Origin: Streptosporangiaceae bacterium NEAU-GS5
Lineage (GTDB): Bacteria; Actinomycetota; Actinomycetes; Streptosporangiales; Streptosporangiaceae
Length of the DNA: 64,000 bases
NCBI GenBank assembly: GCA_017592665.1
Contig: JAGFNW010000005.1
Span: 1 to 64,000 of the forward strand
Reading direction: 5' to 3'
The notes beneath the pieces were generated by a model. It ran no database searches, had not been told where the DNA came from, and saw only the letters and a list, made by a program, of their open reading frames with translations. Below, one piece after another: positions 1-7,671 of the stretch (its first letter is position 1; each line of letters starts with the position of its first letter). Made by a program: the position numbers and the translations under genes.

Positions 1-128
1 CCGTCAACGCCGCCATCACCAAGATGTACCAGGACGGCACCATGCAGCAGCTGTTCACCAAGTGGTTCGGCCAGGCCAAGGGCCTGACCGCCCCCACCGC
101 GGCCCCCACCTTCGAGGCCTGCGCCTAG
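1..128 (+). CDS. gluB: Glutamate-type ABC transporter substrate-binding protein, C-terminal end (partial)
   Basis: The window opens inside this gene; only the last 41 codons are visible, read from base 3 to the TAG at 126-128. The tail contains a KMYQDGTMQQLFTKWFG segment, which is the usual C-terminal helix of family 3 solute-binding proteins (polar amino acids). The two permease genes that follow directly make this the lipoprotein that delivers glutamate or a similar amino acid to the importer. The last residues (LTAPTAAPTFEACA) are a short Pro/Ala/Thr tail. The ATPase gene (gluA) would lie upstream of the window and is not seen. The family call is firm; the substrate is inferred from operon type. 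Confidence 0.85.
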   Translation, partial: VNAAITKMYQDGTMQQLFTKWFGQAKGLTAPTAAPTFEACA

Positions 129-131
129 CAC

Positions 132-800
132 ATGAACGACCTGATCACGTACGCGCCGGCCCTGGCGCGGGGATTCCTGGAGAACGTCAAGCTCGCCGCG
201 GTCTGCGGCGTGCTGTCGCTGATCCTGGGCACGGCGCTGGTGTCGATGCGAGTCGCGCCGGTGCCGATCCTGCGCTGGGCGGGCGCGACGTACGTGAACG
301 TGGTGCGCAACACCCCGCTCACGCTGGTGCTCGCCTTCAGCGCGCTCGGCGTGAGCGACACGCTCGGCGTGACGTTCTCCCAGACCCCGTCAGTGAACGG
401 GTTCTGGCTCGTGGTGCTCGGAATGACGGCCTACACGTCCACGTTCGTGTGCGAGGCGCTGCGCGCCGGGGTCAACACGGTGCCGATCGGGCAGGCCGAG
501 GCGGCCCGCGCGCTCGGCCTGTCCTTCGCCCAGACGCTGGGCACGATCGTTCTGCCGCAGGCCTTCCGCGCGGTCATCGCGCCGCTGGGCAGCGTCATGA
601 TCGCCATGATCAAGAACACGACCGTGGCGATCGCGGCCGGATATCTGGCCGAGTCGGCCTTCGTCATGAAGGACACCTTCGACGACACCGGCGTCTCAAT
701 CCCGATCTTCATCGGGCTGGCTCTCGCGTTCATGGCCGTCACGCTCCCGGTCGGCCTGCTCAGCGGACGCCTGGCCCGGCGGCTGGCGGTGGTGCGCTGA
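132..800 (+). CDS. gluC: Glutamate-type ABC transporter permease (first subunit)
   Basis: This 222-residue inner-membrane permease belongs to the HisM/GluC family of polar amino acid importers. It has several hydrophobic segments and the EAA loop (EAARALGLSFAQTLGTIVLP, about residues 122-141) that contacts the ATPase. It begins three bases after the stop of the binding protein and ends in a four-base ATGA overlap with the next permease, so the genes are translationally coupled. Its length is normal for the family. The paired permease downstream forms the other half of the transmembrane channel. Substrate specificity cannot be read from the sequence; glutamate is inferred from the similarity to actinomycete gluABCD operons. 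Confidence 0.88.
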   Translation: MNDLITYAPALARGFLENVKLAAVCGVLSLILGTALVSMRVAPVPILRWAGATYVNVVRNTPLTLVLAFSALGVSDTLGVTFSQTPSVNGFWLVVLGMTAYTSTFVCEALRAGVNTVPIGQAEAARALGLSFAQTLGTIVLPQAFRAVIAPLGSVMIAMIKNTTVAIAAGYLAESAFVMKDTFDDTGVSIPIFIGLALAFMAVTLPVGLLSGRLARRLAVVR

Positions 801-1621
801 TGGCTTCGGGTGTGCTTTTCGACGCGCCTGGGCCGCGTGCGCGGACGCGCAACGCCGTGGCCACCCTCATCGCGCTCGCCGTCCTGGCCGCCATCGCGTA
901 TGCGATCTACGCGCGCTTCGACGAGCGCCACCAGTGGCAGGCCAAGCTGTGGAAGCCGTTCCTGCAGGGCGAGACCTGGACCGACTACATCATCCCCGGG
1001 CTGCTCGGCACGCTGAAGGCGGCCGCTCTCGGGGCCGTGTGCGCGGTAGTGGCCGGGACCCTGCTGGGTCTTGCCCGGCTGTCGGACCGCCGATGGATCC
1101 GGCTGACCGCGGGAGCGATCGTCGAGATCTTCCGGGCCATCCCGCTGCTGCTGCTGATCTTCTTCATCTTCTACCTCGCGCCCTCCGTCTTCGGAGGCGG
1201 CGACTACGCGCTGATCGCCGTGGTCGCGGGCCTGACCCTCTACAACGGGTCGGTGCTGGCCGAGATCTTCCGCGCCGGCGTCCTCGCCGTGCCGCGCGGC
1301 CAATCCGAGGCCGCGTACGCCCTGGGGATGCGCAAGCACCAGGTCATGCGGATGATCCTGCTCCCCCAGGCGGTGACGGCCATGATGCCGGCCATCGTCA
1401 GCCAGCTCGTGGTGCTCCTCAAGGACACCGCGCTCGGCTACATCATCGCGTACGTCGACCTGCTCAACATGGGCTTCAAGATCATCCCAGCGGTGTTCTT
1501 CGGATCGCTCATCCCGGCCGCCATCGTGATCGGGATCATCTACATCGGCCTCAACATGTCACTCAGCGCGCTGGCCACCTGGTTGGAACGCCGGCGCAGG
1601 CGCACCCGCAGAGCCGTGTAG
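800..1621 (+). CDS. gluD: Glutamate-type ABC transporter permease (second subunit)
   Basis: This 273-residue permease is the partner of the preceding gene. The ATG at 800 overlaps the previous stop (ATGA), which fixes the start even though the open frame runs further upstream. An N-terminal hydrophobic helix (about residues 20-38) and a cytoplasmic stretch precede the core channel domain, as is usual for GluD proteins, which are longer than GluC. The EAA loop is visible (EAAYALGMRKHQVMRMILLP, about residues 173-192). The tail is a run of arginines on the cytoplasmic side. It would form the heterodimeric channel with GluC. Confidence 0.88.
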   Translation: MASGVLFDAPGPRARTRNAVATLIALAVLAAIAYAIYARFDERHQWQAKLWKPFLQGETWTDYIIPGLLGTLKAAALGAVCAVVAGTLLGLARLSDRRWIRLTAGAIVEIFRAIPLLLLIFFIFYLAPSVFGGGDYALIAVVAGLTLYNGSVLAEIFRAGVLAVPRGQSEAAYALGMRKHQVMRMILLPQAVTAMMPAIVSQLVVLLKDTALGYIIAYVDLLNMGFKIIPAVFFGSLIPAAIVIGIIYIGLNMSLSALATWLERRRRRTRRAV

Positions 1622-1676
1622 ATCTTTTACCGTGTCGCTGCGCGGAACCGGCCCGCCGGGCTCCCATTCTCAATGC

Positions 1677-2396
1677 ATGTGGTGGGTGCTTGGGGTGCTG
1701 GTCGTGGCCCTGGCCGGATGCGGCGCCGACGGAGACCTGGTCGTGGGGGTGCGGCTCGGCCATCCCGGGCTGGTCAACCGGCTCCCTGACGGCACATATA
1801 CGGGCTTCGACGTCGCCGTCGCCACGTACGTCGCCCGCGAGCTCGGCTACCGGGACGACCAGGTCATCTACACGCTCGACATGGCCTCGGCCGACATCGC
1901 GCTCGAGCCGATCACCAAGGGGCGCGCGTTCGCCGGGCCATACCTCGTGACCTCCGAAGACATCCTCGTGCGCGCTCGCGACCTGTCCGTGCGAGGAGTA
2001 CGCGACCTGGCCGACCGGCGGGTGTGCGGCACAAGCGACTCGGGGCGGCCGCTGGCCCGGCGCCTCGGCACGGCGTGGAAGAACGCCAATCTCGCCGTGG
2101 CCAACGTGCCGGCCGCGTGCGTCCCGCTGATGGCCGACGGGCGGATGGACGCCATCGTGGCCGACGCGCCCGTGCTGGCCGGGATCGACGCGCAGTATCC
2201 CGGCCGCTTCCGCCTGGTCGGCCGATCGATCTCCGAGGAGCGGTACGGCATCGCGCTCCGCGACCCCGGCATGCGCGTCGAGGTGAACGACGCGCTGAGG
2301 CACATGTTCGAGGACGGAACATGGAACCGGGCCGTCATCGAACACCTGGGCATCCTGGCGCCTCGTTATCCACAGCCACCGCTTTGGGAAGGTTGA
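1677..2396 (+). CDS. Family 3 solute-binding lipoprotein, short
   Basis: The protein starts MWWVLGVLVVALAGC, a lipoprotein signal with lipobox LAGC and the modified cysteine at residue 15; this chose the ATG at 1677 over a GTG 15 codons earlier. The remainder (about 224 residues) reads as a PBP2-type amino acid binding domain, with VGVRLGHPGLVNRLPDG and TGFDVAVATYVARELG near its front. It follows gluD by 55 bases on the same strand and may be an extra or alternative receptor for that transporter, or a stand-alone sensor. It lacks the longer N-terminal region of the usual GluB. No clear Shine-Dalgarno sequence is seen. Confidence 0.72.
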   Translation: MWWVLGVLVVALAGCGADGDLVVGVRLGHPGLVNRLPDGTYTGFDVAVATYVARELGYRDDQVIYTLDMASADIALEPITKGRAFAGPYLVTSEDILVRARDLSVRGVRDLADRRVCGTSDSGRPLARRLGTAWKNANLAVANVPAACVPLMADGRMDAIVADAPVLAGIDAQYPGRFRLVGRSISEERYGIALRDPGMRVEVNDALRHMFEDGTWNRAVIEHLGILAPRYPQPPLWEG

Positions 2397-2457
2397 TTGT
2401 CCACAACCCACGTTGAGGTACAGACACCCGGGCAGGTTTTCGGGCAGGATGCGGGTC

Positions 2458-4275
2458 ATGTCGTGGCCTTCTCCGATCTCCACGGCCGACGTCGCGCGGT
2501 CGGGGCTTCACCTGGGCTTCCCGACCATGCTCGGCGACGAGGTCTGGTGGGAAGAGGATCGGCCCGCCGAGGGCGGGCGGCGCACGGTCGTCCATCGGGC
2601 GGCCGACGGCTCCCGCGAGGAGCTCGTGCCGGCGCCCTGGGATGCGCGCACGCGCGTCCACGAATACGGCGGCCGTTCCTATGCCGTGCTGCCCGGCCGC
2701 GGGATCGTCTTCGCCAACCACTCCGACCAGCGGCTCTATCGGGCCGCCGACGGGGTGATCGAGCCACTGACCCCGGACGACCACGCGCGCTACGCCGACT
2801 TCGCGGTCCACGACGGCACGATCTGGTGCGTGCGCGAAGTCGTTCATGACGACGGCAAGGTCGCGCGCTCGATCGTGTCCGTCTCGCCCGATGGAGAGGT
2901 CGTCGAGCTCGTCACGGGCAGCGACTTCTACGCTTACCCAACGATCTCCCCGGATGGGGAGCATCTCGCCTATATCTGCTGGAATCATCCGCGCATGCCG
3001 TGGGTGGGCACCGAGCTACGCGTCACCCGCATAGAGGGTGGCGGCTCGTGGACCGTCAAGGGCGGGCTCACCGAGTCCGTGCTCGCGCCGCAATGGCGCG
3101 ACAACCGGCATCTCTATGTCGTGTCCGACTGGTCCGGCTGGTGGAATCTGTATCAGATCGGGATCTTCGGCACATCGCCGCAGGCGCTCTATCCGGCCGA
3201 AGAGGAGTTCGCGGCGGCGCCGTGGCAGCTTGGCGGCCGGCCCTATGAAGTGCTCGCCGATGGGCGGCTGGCCGTCTTGCACGGGCAGGGCGATCTGCGG
3301 CTCGGCATCCTCGACCCCGACCTCGGCACGCTCACCGACCTCGAGGTCCCCTACGAGGGCTGGGTGCCGTCCCTCAGCGCCGATGGCCGTCTGCTCGTCG
3401 GCATCGCCTACGGGCCGTCCATCCCGACCTCGGTGGCGCGGATCGACACGGTCACCGGGCGGGTCGAGGGCCTCCGCCGGGAGATCGCCGAACTGCCCGA
3501 CATCGCCTATCTCCCCGTCCCACAGGCGGTCGAGATCGAAGGCGGCTTCGGCCGCCGGGTCCACGCCTATCTCTATCCGCCGTCCAATCCGGCGGCCGAA
3601 GAGGGGCCGGTGCCGTATGTGCTGTTCCTGCACGGCGGGCCGACCGGTCACGCGACGACGGCGCTCAGCATGGAGCGGGCCTATTTCACCAGCCGCGGCA
3701 TCGGCGTCCTCGACGTCAACTACGGCGGCTCCACCGGCTACGGCCGGGCCTACCGGGAGCGGCTGCGCGGCCAGTGGGGCGTGGTCGACGTCGAAGACAC
3801 GATCGCCTCGGCCCAGTGGCTGCTCGACACGGGGGCGGCCACCGGTGTGGCGGTGCGCGGCGGCAGCGCCGGCGGGTGGACGGTGATGGCCGCCTGCGCG
3901 GCGTCCGACGTGTTCGCGGGCGGCGTGTCCATCGCCGGGGTGAGCGCGCTCGGGCCGCTCGTGCGAGCCACACACGACTTCGAGTCGCGCTACGTGGAGT
4001 GGCTCGTCGGCCCTGAGGCCCTCTATGAGTCCCGAGAGCCCCTGTCCCGGGCCGATCAGGTGAGCTGCCCCATGCTCGTCATGCAGGGCCTCTCCGACCC
4101 CGTCGTGCCGCCCGCCCAATCCGAGACCTTCGTCGCCGCCCTCGCCGAACGCGGCGTCCCCTGCACCTACCTCACTTTCGAAAACGAATCCCACGGCTTC
4201 CGCCGCCAAGAAACCCGCACCGCCGCCCTAGCCGCCGAACTCGCCTTCTACCACCAACTCTTCCCCTCCCCGTGA
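2458..4275 (+). CDS. Prolyl oligopeptidase family (S9C-like) serine peptidase
   Basis: This 605-residue protein has an N-terminal beta-propeller region (repeated SPDGE/SADGR-type blades, residues about 1-370) and a C-terminal alpha/beta hydrolase domain. The catalytic serine sits in GGSAGGW (about residue 470), the aspartate in GLSDPVVPP (about 546) and the histidine in NESHGFR (about 577). This is the layout of dipeptidyl or acylaminoacyl peptidases that cut short peptides in the cytoplasm; no signal peptide is seen. The ATG at 2458 has an AGGA about nine bases upstream and is preferred to a nearby ATG at 2449. Its natural substrate is unknown. It is convergent with rny. Confidence 0.88.
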   Translation: MSWPSPISTADVARSGLHLGFPTMLGDEVWWEEDRPAEGGRRTVVHRAADGSREELVPAPWDARTRVHEYGGRSYAVLPGRGIVFANHSDQRLYRAADGVIEPLTPDDHARYADFAVHDGTIWCVREVVHDDGKVARSIVSVSPDGEVVELVTGSDFYAYPTISPDGEHLAYICWNHPRMPWVGTELRVTRIEGGGSWTVKGGLTESVLAPQWRDNRHLYVVSDWSGWWNLYQIGIFGTSPQALYPAEEEFAAAPWQLGGRPYEVLADGRLAVLHGQGDLRLGILDPDLGTLTDLEVPYEGWVPSLSADGRLLVGIAYGPSIPTSVARIDTVTGRVEGLRREIAELPDIAYLPVPQAVEIEGGFGRRVHAYLYPPSNPAAEEGPVPYVLFLHGGPTGHATTALSMERAYFTSRGIGVLDVNYGGSTGYGRAYRERLRGQWGVVDVEDTIASAQWLLDTGAATGVAVRGGSAGGWTVMAACAASDVFAGGVSIAGVSALGPLVRATHDFESRYVEWLVGPEALYESREPLSRADQVSCPMLVMQGLSDPVVPPAQSETFVAALAERGVPCTYLTFENESHGFRRQETRTAALAAELAFYHQLFPSP

Positions 4276-4364
4276 TCTTGCACGACTTCCCGAGCCGCAG
4301 CTCACCGCATTCGTGATCATGCACGAGTTCCCGAACCACAGCTCAGCACGTTCGTGATCATGCA
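4271..4364. repeat. 41-bp imperfect tandem repeat, 2.3 copies
   Basis: Copies begin CGTGATCWTGCACGASTTCC at 4271, 4312 and 4353, exactly 41 bases apart; the third is cut after about 12 bases. The array starts at the last bases of the peptidase gene and lies in the 318-base gap between it and the convergent rny. No gene is seen in the gap. There are no spacers, so this is not a CRISPR. Confidence 0.8.
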
Positions 4365-4403
4365 GAGTCGGCGCACGCCCGAGCGACGTGGGGGGCGACA
4401 TTT

Positions 4404-4515
4404 TTCGCGAGCGCCTAGCGCGGCACGACTATGCGGGACGGCTATCCGGGACGACTACTTCGCGAGCCCGTAGCGCGGGACGGCTATGCGGGGACGACTA
4501 TTTCGCGAAGGCCAC
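4404..4515. repeat. TTCGCGA-type degenerate repeat in a convergent gap
   Basis: Blocks starting TTCGCGA occur at 4404, 4459 and 4502. Each is followed by a TAGCGCGG element and shorter inner copies of GGGACGGCTAT or GGGACGACTA. Periods of 55 and 43 bases show an expanded and then decayed array. It is unrelated in sequence to the array just before it and lies in the same 3'-to-3' gap. Confidence 0.7.
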
Positions 4516-4593
4516 TTCGAGCACCCCTGCGCACCGCAACACACTGCCCCCGGCGCCCGGTCGCAGTGGCGAGGAGACCATCCATCCGGCGAG

Positions 4594-6255
4594 CTATTTG
4601 GCGAACTCGGTGGCCCGTGATTCACGGACCACGGTGATGCGGATCTGGCCCGGATAGGTCAGCTCCTCCTCCACCTGCTTGGCCACGTCACGCGCGATCA
4701 CCTGTGCCTGGATGTCGTCCACGTTCTCCGGACGCACCATTACACGGATTTCGCGGCCCGCCTGCATGGCGAAGACCTTCTCCACGCCCTCATAGGATTG
4801 CGCGATCTCCTCGAGCCGCTCCAGCCGCTTGACGTACGCCTCCAGCGACTCGCGCCGGGCGCCGGGCCGGCTACCGCTGACCGCGTCGGCCGCCTGAGTG
4901 AGGACCGCTTCAACCGTGCGCACCTCGACCTCGTTGTGGTGCGCCTCGATGGCGTGGACGACGTCCTCGTGCTCGCCGTACCGCCGGGCGATCTCCGCGC
5001 CGATGAGCGCGTGGCTACCCTCGACCTCGTGCGTGAGCGCTTTGCCGATGTCGTGCAGCAGCGCCCCCCGCTTGACCAGATCACGGTTGAGCCGTAGCTC
5101 CGCCGCCATGATCCCGGCGATGTGCGCGGACTCGATGAGGTGCTTCAGCACGTTCTGCCCATAGGAGGTGCGGTAGCGCAGCTGGCCGAGCAGCGTGATC
5201 AGCTCCGGGTGCATCTCGGTGATACCGAGCTCGACCAGGGCGTCTTCGCCTGCGCGTACACACAGATCCTGGACTTCGGCGCGGCTGCGCTCGTAGGCCT
5301 CCTCGATCCGCTGCGGATGGATCCGGCCGTCGAGGACCAGTTTCTCCAGGGTCAAGCGGGCGGTCTCCCTGCGTACCGGATCAAAACACGACAGCAGCAC
5401 GGCCTCCGGCGTGTCGTCGATGATCAGGTTAACGCCGGTCGTCGACTCGAAAGCCCGGATGTTGCGGCCTTCCCGCCCGATGATGCGGCCCTTCATCTCA
5501 TCGCCGGGCAGATGCAGCACGCTCACGACCGACTCGGCCGTCTGTTCGGTGGCGACCCGCTGCACGGCCAGCGCAACGATCTTGACGGCGCGCTTCTCGC
5601 CCTCCTTGCGGGCGTCGCTCTCGATCTCACGCACGATCAGCGCGGCCTCACGCTTGGCCTGGTTCTCGATGTCCTTGACCAGCTCCGACTTCGCCTGCTT
5701 GGCCGTCAACCCAGCCACCCGCTGCAGGACCTGCCGGCGCTCCTCGTCCATCTGATCCAGCGCGACGCGGCGGTCGGCGAGCTCGGTCTCCGTCTCGGCC
5801 AGCTGGCGGCCGCGCTCGGAATGGCGGCGGGCCTCCTCGTCGAGCCGCTGCTCGCGCTCGGCCAGCCGATTTTCGCGGCGTTCAAGGTCGGAGCGGAGCT
5901 CCTTCAGCTCGCCCTTGAGGACCCGGGACTCCTCCTCGACCTCCTTGCGCATCTGCGCCGCGTTCTCCGCGAGGATCTCCGACTTCTTCAGCAGCTCGGA
6001 CGCGTCCGACTCGGCCCGGCTCCGGATCTCCTCCGCCTCTCGGCGGGCCACCTCCAGCTCCTTGCCGGTCTCCCGCTCGACCTGCTCGCGCATCTGCTCG
6101 GCGATCTCGGCGCGCGCGGTGGAGAGCTCCTCCGGGGTCGGCGCGGCCGACTGATAGACCGCTGTCCGGCGCAACACGATGACGAGCGCGGCAATCGATA
6201 CGAAGGCCAGCATGACCGTAGTCACTGCCAACACGACCACGATCGTCATGTCCAT
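4594..6255 (-). CDS. rny: Ribonuclease Y
   Basis: RNase Y is a membrane-anchored endoribonuclease that starts mRNA decay. The protein shows the full domain order: an N-terminal transmembrane helix (TIVVVLAVTTVMLAFVSIAA), a long coiled coil rich in Glu/Arg/Ala (about residues 35-230), a KH RNA-binding domain with GRIIGREGRNIRAFE near residue 255, and an HD metal-hydrolase domain with LLHDIGK near residue 400. Length (about 553 aa) is typical. I chose the ATG at 6255 because a GAGGAGG sits about ten bases upstream; the GTG at 6264 would leave only one base. It follows recX and the PPOX gene on the same strand, as in other actinomycetes. Confidence 0.93.
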   Translation of the reverse strand: MDMTIVVVLAVTTVMLAFVSIAALVIVLRRTAVYQSAAPTPEELSTARAEIAEQMREQVERETGKELEVARREAEEIRSRAESDASELLKKSEILAENAAQMRKEVEEESRVLKGELKELRSDLERRENRLAEREQRLDEEARRHSERGRQLAETETELADRRVALDQMDEERRQVLQRVAGLTAKQAKSELVKDIENQAKREAALIVREIESDARKEGEKRAVKIVALAVQRVATEQTAESVVSVLHLPGDEMKGRIIGREGRNIRAFESTTGVNLIIDDTPEAVLLSCFDPVRRETARLTLEKLVLDGRIHPQRIEEAYERSRAEVQDLCVRAGEDALVELGITEMHPELITLLGQLRYRTSYGQNVLKHLIESAHIAGIMAAELRLNRDLVKRGALLHDIGKALTHEVEGSHALIGAEIARRYGEHEDVVHAIEAHHNEVEVRTVEAVLTQAADAVSGSRPGARRESLEAYVKRLERLEEIAQSYEGVEKVFAMQAGREIRVMVRPENVDDIQAQVIARDVAKQVEEELTYPGQIRITVVRESRATEFAK

Positions 6256-6506
6256 GCGCGGCACCCCTCCTCGCGTCGCTGTCGCGGCAAGGGGTCACAC
6301 ACACAGCACGGCAAAGCCTGATGGCGTCACCAGGACAAATATCAAACCCACGACGGCTGGCGCCGCAGGAGTGGCACACCTTCTCGTCCGAAGTTCACCG
6401 TTATGGCAATCCGCGCTGCGCGGAGTAACTCCTCACTGCGGTCGAGATTAAGCGTCAGAGAGGTAACGGGCAAGCAAAGACGCCCTGTCAAGCCAGTTTT
6501 GCTGGA

Positions 6507-7352
6507 TCATGCCCGGTAGAGCCGCTCAACATATGTGGGCCCGTAGTAGCCCTCCAGCTCCTCCAGCGTCTCCTCGGTCTCCTGTACGCACTTGACGATC
6601 GTGGCGTGCGAGGGAAGCTCGCCCGGCGTCCAGGTCTCCGGCTTCCACAGCTTTGACCGCATGAACGACTTGGCGCAGTGGAAGAAGATCTGATCGATCT
6701 CGACGACGATCGCCAGATGCGGCCGGTGCCCCTTGACGATCATGTCGTCGAAGAACGGCGCCTCACGCACCAGCCGCGCCCGCCCGTTGATCCGCAGCGT
6801 CTCGTGCCGTCCGGGGACAAAATAGATCAACCCCACATGCGGGTTGTCGAGAATGTTGCGGAACCCGTCCGCCCGCCGGTTTCCCGGCCGATCCGGAATC
6901 GCGATCGTGCTCTCCCCCAGAACCTGGGTGAACCCGGGCGGGTCGCCCTTCGGGGAGACGTCGCAGCTGCCGTCCGACGCCGACGTCGCGATCAGGCAGA
7001 ACGGCGACAGCTCCAGCCACCGACGATCCATGTCATGCAGCCTCACCCGCTCCTTGCCGGCCGCCCGCTCCGACGGCACCCCAAGGATCTCCCTCAGCTC
7101 CTCAACCGACCCGACCTCCTCCCACCCCCTCTCATCCCCCGCCACCGCGCCGCCCGCACGCCCCGCCGCGGCCCCCGCAGGCCGTCCACCCTCCGCGCGC
7201 CCCGCAGTCCCCACGGGCCCTCCACCCTCCGCGCCCTCGGCAGGCCGCCCGCCGCCCGCGCGCTCCGTTGGCCCCGTCGCCACGCCCCCCGCAGGTCCTG
7301 CCGCCACGCTCTTCGCTAGGTCAGCTGCCACGCTCGCCCTATCCACCGCCAT
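6507..7352 (-). CDS. PPOX-class FMN-binding protein (pyridoxamine phosphate oxidase-like)
   Basis: The C-terminal 205 or so residues form a split-barrel flavin-binding domain of the pyridoxamine 5'-phosphate oxidase superfamily. Recognisable parts are SVEELREILGVPSERA, FCLIATSASDGSCDVSPKGD, the RRADGFRNILDNPHVGLIYF block and GRARLV. Such proteins bind FMN or F420 and reduce unknown small substrates. The N-terminus is unclear: upstream of the domain the frame is Gly/Ala/Arg low complexity, and starts at 7145 (GTG), 7352 (ATG) or 7481 are possible. Most relatives begin close to the domain, so the true protein may be shorter than given. It lies between recX and rny on the same strand. Confidence 0.78.
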   Translation of the reverse strand: MAVDRASVAADLAKSVAAGPAGGVATGPTERAGGGRPAEGAEGGGPVGTAGRAEGGRPAGAAAGRAGGAVAGDERGWEEVGSVEELREILGVPSERAAGKERVRLHDMDRRWLELSPFCLIATSASDGSCDVSPKGDPPGFTQVLGESTIAIPDRPGNRRADGFRNILDNPHVGLIYFVPGRHETLRINGRARLVREAPFFDDMIVKGHRPHLAIVVEIDQIFFHCAKSFMRSKLWKPETWTPGELPSHATIVKCVQETEETLEELEGYYGPTYVERLYRA

Positions 7353-7671
7353 GTCTACCGCCCCATCCCTATCCGCGTCCCTGCCTACGTCCGCGCCGTG
7401 TCTCCGCTCGCGGGCAGCGCAGGCGCTCCACGAGATCACCGCACCCTGCGGTGCGCATCCCCGCCGCGCCGTCGCTATCACCCCGGATCCCGCGCTCCTG
7501 TACCCTCACCGATTCTCACCCATCCGCCCGTTTCGCCCCACACCAGTCCTGGACACGGCTGTGGTCGCCCAGCCGATCCGCTTCCTCCGCGGCCTGGGAA
7601 CGGCGAGCATCAACACGGCACGTACGAGCTAGAGACAAGGAGGAACGCTCCGAGGCGCGGGCCCAGCGGGA

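Noticed and set aside
4271-4364. 41-base repeat considered as a CRISPR or attachment site
   Set aside because: There are no spacers, only 2.3 copies, and no integrase or cas gene nearby.
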